From assembly GCF_030268885.1 (NCBI RefSeq), contig NZ_BSSA01000035.1, positions 25,247-89,246 of the forward strand: a stretch of DNA of 64,000 nt, given 5' to 3'. Positions 60,308 to 64,000 of the stretch are shown here, in pieces. The translations under genes and the position numbers were made by a program. The stretch is from Kitasatospora phosalacinea. GTDB taxonomy: Bacteria; Actinomycetota; Actinomycetes; Streptomycetales; Streptomycetaceae. A model generated the notes under the pieces. That model did no database searches and was not told the origin of the DNA. It saw only the letters and a list, made by a program, of their open reading frames with translations. Position 1 is the first letter of the stretch, and each line of letters starts with the position of its first letter.

Positions 60308-60345
60308 GCGGCGGGGCCGCCACCAGCCGGTGACGGCCCCGCCGC
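60308..60345. terminator. Hairpin after the small cysteine protein gene (intact module)
   Basis: A 17-bp stem (60308-60324 and 60329-60345) with one mismatch and the loop AGCC, 17 bases past the stop of the gene at 60362. Homologous to hairpins at 47912 and 51815. Confidence 0.8.
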
Positions 60346-60361
60346 TGCACTCCCCGCACCG

Positions 60362-60604
60362 CTACCAGTCCAGCGCCGGGCCCCCGTACTCGTCGCGGTA
60401 GGCATCCCGCGCCCGCTCGTCCGCGTCCCGCCGGCCGAACAAGCGCGGCCGCTCCTCGGCGACCAGGCCGCCGTCCTTGTCCGCGCACCGGCCGCCCGAC
60501 TGCACTCGCCGCTGCCACTCCGGCCACGGAGGAGGCAGCCGGTGCCCGCCCCCGCAGTCCACCCCGCCGCAGTGCGACCCCGACCCGAACCCGCCGTCGC
60601 TCAC
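60362..60604 (-). CDS. Small cysteine-containing protein coupled to the telomeric helicase
   Basis: 80 residues. GTG 60604 overlaps the helicase stop by four bases (GTGA). The N-terminal part SDGGFGSGSHCGGVDCGGGH carries two Cys and two His, with another Cys in SGGRC. The C-terminal RLFGRRDADERARDAYRDEY and GGPALDW matches the paralogue at 51871. The tight coupling suggests it works with the helicase. Function unknown; metal binding is plausible. Confidence 0.72.
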   Translation of the reverse strand: MSDGGFGSGSHCGGVDCGGGHRLPPPWPEWQRRVQSGGRCADKDGGLVAEERPRLFGRRDADERARDAYRDEYGGPALDW

Positions 60605-63393
60605 GCCTGCACCCCCGTGTCCTCGGTCTCCCGCCGAACCGGGGCCACCTCGGCCGCCCACTCGACCCCGGCCCGGCCGAGCGCGACGAGCTGCTCGAAG
60701 GTGAGCTTCGCCCGGCGCGAGCGCTGGTTGGACAGCCACGCCCCCAGGCCCAGCAGCACGACCTCCACGGCACCATCCTCAGCCCCGGCCTCCTCCGCCC
60801 CCTCTGCGGCCATGGCGGGCACCTCCAGCGGCTCCTTGTGCTGCCTGGGCACCCGCACATGCCCCTCCCGCTCCGCGAACCGCTGCAGGGCCTGAAGGTG
60901 CTGGGCGAAGCGGTCCGCGCGGGCCCGCACCGGCCGGGTCGCCTTCGCCGCCTTCGCCGCCACCTCCGCCGCCAGCTCGGGGTCCTCCTCGATGCCCAGC
61001 GCGAGCAGCAGCTCCCGCTGCTCCTCGGCCAGGCTGGCCCAGGCGCCGCGCTGCGCCCGCACCCAGCGCCCGATCGCCTCGCCCTCGAAGCTGGTGTCCA
61101 CCGGCAGGCCGGGCCAGTCCACCACTCCGTCGCAGGCCAGCCACCACGCCCTGGCGGCGGCGTACGAGCGCTGCCAGGTGATCGGCCACGAGGGCGCCCA
61201 CCACGGATCGATCGCCTCCAACGCCCGCCTGCGCGCCTCCGGCAGCGCCCCCGACTCGCCCGCGGGCACCTCGGCCTGCGCCCGCAGCTCGACCAGCCAG
61301 GTGCCGATCGCGTACCCGCCGATGGAGGCCCGCGCCGGTGCGGCCAGCGACCCGTGGTGCTCCGCGGCCCACTGCCGCGCCCACGCCAGCCCGGCCTCGA
61401 ACCGCGCGTCCGAGACGGACCAGATCATGCCCAGAGAATCCAGCAGCACGACACGGTAGGCAGGCATGTCGCCCGAAGCACGCTCGTGACGCCGGTCCGA
61501 CAGCCACTTCCCGAGCGGGAAATTCCCGTTTGCGCCCACCATCGCGTTGTACGGAACGTCAAGCGAGCCGTGCGCCTCAACCCACTTCCGGCAGTGCTCC
61601 ATCCCCTCCTTCCAATACACGCTCTCACTGCGGAAAACCTGCGTCGCAACGAACAGCGCCAACGCGGTCTGACTCACCTTGGACTGGAACCGCACCGGCA
61701 GCACGAACGCCCCCGACCACTCCTCGCCGCCCTCACCCTCACCAGGCGCACCAGCCAGTTCCGCCCGCGCCCCGGTGGTCCGCCGCCCGCTGCGCTGCGG
61801 CACCGCCAACGCCTCCACAAGCCGGGCATCATGCGATCGGATCGCGGTCAAAACCTTGACCAGGGGACCATAGGAATCCGACTCCATAATGTCCCCGGGC
61901 GGCTCCCCGGCACGCAGGAAAACCGGCACGACAATCCGCGCAACTTTCCCCTCACCGGGCTTCATCCGAAGGGCACGCCCTATGGCCTGGACGATATCGA
62001 CCATACTTCCCCGGCCCTGGAGCAGAATGGAATCCGCCCCCGGCATGTCCACGCCCTCCCCCAGAACGCGACAATTCGCGAGCACGCGGTAGGCCAGGCC
62101 GTCGTCCTCCTCGGTGCGCCCGAAGTCCCCGAGAATGTAGCGGCGGTAATCCGCCGGGTGCTCGCCGGAAAGCCACTGCGACCACACCTCCTCGGGGAAT
62201 TCGTCCGGGTCCTCGCCGCTCAACCGCTCCGCGGTCTGGTTCAGCGTCTCGGCGAAGTAGCGGGCCTCCAGGGTCCGCGGGTGGAAGGTGATGGTGCGCT
62301 GCAGCCCGTGCTCGGCGGCGACCTTGAGCAGCCCAGCCTGCATCGCCGCGACCCGCTTCACCGGCACCTGGTCCTCGGACCCGTCCTCGGCCTCCCCCGC
62401 CCCCGCGCCCCACGGCACCGGCTGCGCGGCCGCCGCCTCGGTGTCCGTCTCCGGATCCCGCAGCTCCAACACCACCACCTCGAACGGTGCCAGCAGACCC
62501 CGATCGATCGCCTCCGCAAGACCCAGCGTGTACACCTGCGGCCCGTAAACCGCCTGGTCATCCATGGAAACGGCCAGCTCCTCCGGGAGCGGCTGCCACA
62601 CCCCGCGACGGCCCCGGCCGACCTCCTGGCCGCCGTCCTGCTCGATCACCTGGCCGTCGTCCTGGCCGACCTCTTGGCCCTCCTCCTCATCCCGCCGACG
62701 GCGCTTCGGCGGCTGCCACACCCGCGGGGTCGCCGTCATGTACAACCTCCTGGCCGCCGGGATCGCCTCCTGGTCGTGCACCACCGTCCACGCCTTCTCC
62801 GCCGACCCCGAAGAACGGTGCGCCTCGTCACAGACCATCAGGTCCAGCGGCACCAGCTCCCGCCCCGCCCGCTCCCGCCAGGCCGCGTAGGCGTCCTCCA
62901 CAGACCCCGCCGCCGCGTACGTCGAGTACAAGGTCAGCGGCCTGCCCGAGGCCGTCGCCCGGTCGATCCACGAGCCGATAACCAGCGGATGCGTCGTCCC
63001 CGGCATCCCCTCCGGCAGCTCATCCTGAACCAGCGAGCACACCGCCAGCGCCTCACCCGCCCGGCCGGCCTCCACCCACGAGGCGTGCATCTGCGTCAGC
63101 AGATCCAGCGTCGGCACCACCACCATCACCACACCCCGCGGCGCCAACCGCTGCGCCGCCACCGCCCCCACGAAGGACTTGCCCGTGCCGGTGGCGAGCT
63201 GCACCGTCGCCCGCAGACCCGCCGGGACCGCCCGGTTCGGACGGGGCGTCAGCGCCCGCACGATTGCCTCCACCGCCTCCTCCTGGTGCGGCCTCAACCG
63301 GGTGCCCCTGGCCCGTCCCTGACGCCCCGCCACCACCGCGGAAGTCCCCACGTCCTGATCCCCGTCCCTTCTCGAAACGGCATCCACGCTCAC
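60601..63393 (-). CDS. Telomere-proximal superfamily 2 helicase (TtrA-like)
   Basis: 930 residues from GTG 63393 (GAGG nine bases before); GTG 63387 is an alternative. ATPase motifs: ATGTGKS at 67-73, DEAH at 188-191, MTATPR, and later ADSILLQGRGSMVDIVQAIGRALR (motif VI). Three helicase-associated repeats follow in the C-terminal part (YWKEGMEHCRKWVEAHG, FEAGLAWARQWAAEHHG, FAQHLQALQRFAEREGHVRVP). Helicases of this kind lie next to the ends of Streptomyces linear replicons; TtrA is needed for conjugal transfer of linear DNA. It reads inward from the telomere. Confidence 0.92.
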   Translation of the reverse strand: MSVDAVSRRDGDQDVGTSAVVAGRQGRARGTRLRPHQEEAVEAIVRALTPRPNRAVPAGLRATVQLATGTGKSFVGAVAAQRLAPRGVVMVVVPTLDLLTQMHASWVEAGRAGEALAVCSLVQDELPEGMPGTTHPLVIGSWIDRATASGRPLTLYSTYAAAGSVEDAYAAWRERAGRELVPLDLMVCDEAHRSSGSAEKAWTVVHDQEAIPAARRLYMTATPRVWQPPKRRRRDEEEGQEVGQDDGQVIEQDGGQEVGRGRRGVWQPLPEELAVSMDDQAVYGPQVYTLGLAEAIDRGLLAPFEVVVLELRDPETDTEAAAAQPVPWGAGAGEAEDGSEDQVPVKRVAAMQAGLLKVAAEHGLQRTITFHPRTLEARYFAETLNQTAERLSGEDPDEFPEEVWSQWLSGEHPADYRRYILGDFGRTEEDDGLAYRVLANCRVLGEGVDMPGADSILLQGRGSMVDIVQAIGRALRMKPGEGKVARIVVPVFLRAGEPPGDIMESDSYGPLVKVLTAIRSHDARLVEALAVPQRSGRRTTGARAELAGAPGEGEGGEEWSGAFVLPVRFQSKVSQTALALFVATQVFRSESVYWKEGMEHCRKWVEAHGSLDVPYNAMVGANGNFPLGKWLSDRRHERASGDMPAYRVVLLDSLGMIWSVSDARFEAGLAWARQWAAEHHGSLAAPARASIGGYAIGTWLVELRAQAEVPAGESGALPEARRRALEAIDPWWAPSWPITWQRSYAAARAWWLACDGVVDWPGLPVDTSFEGEAIGRWVRAQRGAWASLAEEQRELLLALGIEEDPELAAEVAAKAAKATRPVRARADRFAQHLQALQRFAEREGHVRVPRQHKEPLEVPAMAAEGAEEAGAEDGAVEVVLLGLGAWLSNQRSRRAKLTFEQLVALGRAGVEWAAEVAPVRRETEDTGVQA

Positions 63394-63649
63394 GCGGGGA
63401 AACCTCGCAGTCAGTTTTGATGCACGCGGCCGGGTCAAAATCGAAGCGAATATCGGCCGACAATAAGGCCCATTCAAAGCGACCGAACAGCACAATAGCA
63501 GAGCCTCAGACGGGCCAGCAGAGAAACGCAAAAAAACAGAAGGGAACAACCCTGCAGGCGAGATCTTCTGACATCTACAAGTGAAGCACGTGCGAGGCTG
63601 CCTGATCGTCCGACGGGCGGCATGATCTACCGGAGGCGGGGCAGACGAA
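63394..63649. other. Intergenic region between helicase and telomere
   Basis: About 260 bases with no credible gene. The part 63470-63600 is AT-richer (AAACGCAAAAAAACAGAAGG) and may hold the helicase promoter. The helicase frame remains open upstream but runs into the telomere repeats, so it is not coding there. Confidence 0.5.
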
Positions 63650-63715
63650 CGAGGGGTGCCCGCCGACACCAGTCGACCCCGGCCGGTCCGACATGCAGTC
63701 GGCGGGCACCCCTCG
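63650..63715. repeat. Large inverted repeat internal to the telomere
   Basis: Perfect 18-bp arms (63650-63667 and 63698-63715) enclose a 30-base loop. It could fold as a long hairpin in the single-stranded end or act as a binding site. Confidence 0.85.
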
Positions 63716-63849
63716 CCCCAGTCAGCCCGGCCGCAGGCCGCCCCTCCGTCAGCCAGAAAGCCATGCCAGCGAATTGAACAAACCTCAGCCGACCGGGCCG
63801 CCGAAGCGAAGCGGAGGCGCGCCCCGGCCCAGAGCGAAGCGGCGGGCCG

Positions 63850-64000
63850 CACCGCGGCGAAGCCGCGGTGCCGGACACGCGGAGCGGGTCCAGGCCGCCC
63901 GAAGGGCGGCCCCCTCGCGCGAAGCGCGAGGCGAACCGAAGGGCCGAAGGCCCGTAGGGACCCGCTCCGCGGGAAGGCGGGGGCCAAGCGGGCTTAGGGA
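63850..64000. other. Linear replicon telomere with GAA-loop palindromes
   Basis: Successive perfect hairpins with GAA loops: CACCGCGGC-GAA-GCCGCGGTG (63850-63870), GGCCGCCC-GAA-GGGCGGCC (63893-63911), CTCGCGC-GAA-GCGCGAG (63914-63930), GGGCC-GAA-GGCCC (63941-63953), and CCCGC-TCC-GCGGG (63961-63973). The last, read inward, is CCCGCGGAGCGGG, the first palindrome of classical Streptomyces telomeres. These structures fold on the 3' overhang and are recognised by telomere proteins (Tap/Tpg). About 27 bases follow the last palindrome before the window ends. Confidence 0.88.

Noticed and set aside
60601..63987. A frame open to 63987 that would extend the helicase by about 200 residues into the telomere.
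   Set aside because: The extension is Arg/Ala-rich, covers the telomere palindromes and lacks a ribosome site. GTG 63393 has one and gives a normal N-terminus.

Overview
The window is high-GC actinobacterial DNA, almost certainly Streptomyces. It holds a type II aromatic polyketide cluster, SsgA-family proteins (confined to sporulating actinomycetes), many GTG starts with 4-bp GTGA/ATGA overlaps, and at the right edge a stack of GAA-loop palindromes that includes the 13-nt motif CCCGCGGAGCGGG (read inward), the classical first palindrome of Streptomyces telomeres. The window is therefore read as the right end of a linear replicon: either a linear plasmid or a chromosome arm.

1-14.3 kb: the edge of a glycosylated, methylated type II polyketide cluster. 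A ketosynthase-beta tail is followed by an ACP, a FabL-like SDR, an aromatic hydroxylase, a PF04199 cyclase and an NTF2-like protein (+ strand). A convergent minus-strand run carries a ketoreductase, a second FAD monooxygenase, an aromatase/cyclase, an acyl-CoA ligase, an ABM-type oxygenase and a HAD phosphatase. Two methyltransferases and the first two enzymes of dTDP-deoxyhexose synthesis (+) follow. A perfect 19-bp hairpin that contains both convergent stop codons closes the cluster at 14.3 kb.

14.4-25 kb: a plasmid-like backbone. There is a winged-helix, replication-type protein with GC palindromes inside its gene, a hypothetical, a TetR regulator, a broken ISL3 transposase, an iteron-rich region containing a 236-bp direct duplication, and a coupled primase-polymerase/D5-helicase/small-protein operon. 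A ribbon-helix-helix/PIN-like toxin-antitoxin pair with a 30-bp palindromic operator follows. No integrase or tRNA attachment site was seen.

24.7-27.4 kb: an IS5-type and an IS3-type element flank a truncated methyltransferase. 27.6-38.3 kb: accessory genes. These are a sigma-like protein coupled to an SsgA-domain protein, a two-TM protein, two diaminopimelate-epimerase homologues around a membrane desaturase and an XRE/DUF5753-type regulator, a resolvase-like protein, and an AbiE-type system.

38.5-60 kb: subtelomeric genes of mostly unknown function. They include a sigma factor followed by a secreted protein and a lipoprotein, an M15-like peptidase, a one-TM regulator, an SsgA-like protein, a TrmB/LuxR regulator with a small secreted peptide, an NlpC/P60-propeller protein, and a second sigma-like operon. 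Three broken 3' ends of the telomeric helicase gene (41.6, 42.0 and 52.1 kb) lie among them, all in the same orientation as the intact copy.

60.3-64 kb: an intact TtrA-like helicase with helicase-associated repeats, its coupled small cysteine-containing protein and hairpin, then the telomere. The relics suggest the end has been replaced or extended repeatedly. All functional statements rest on motif recognition by eye; no database search was run.
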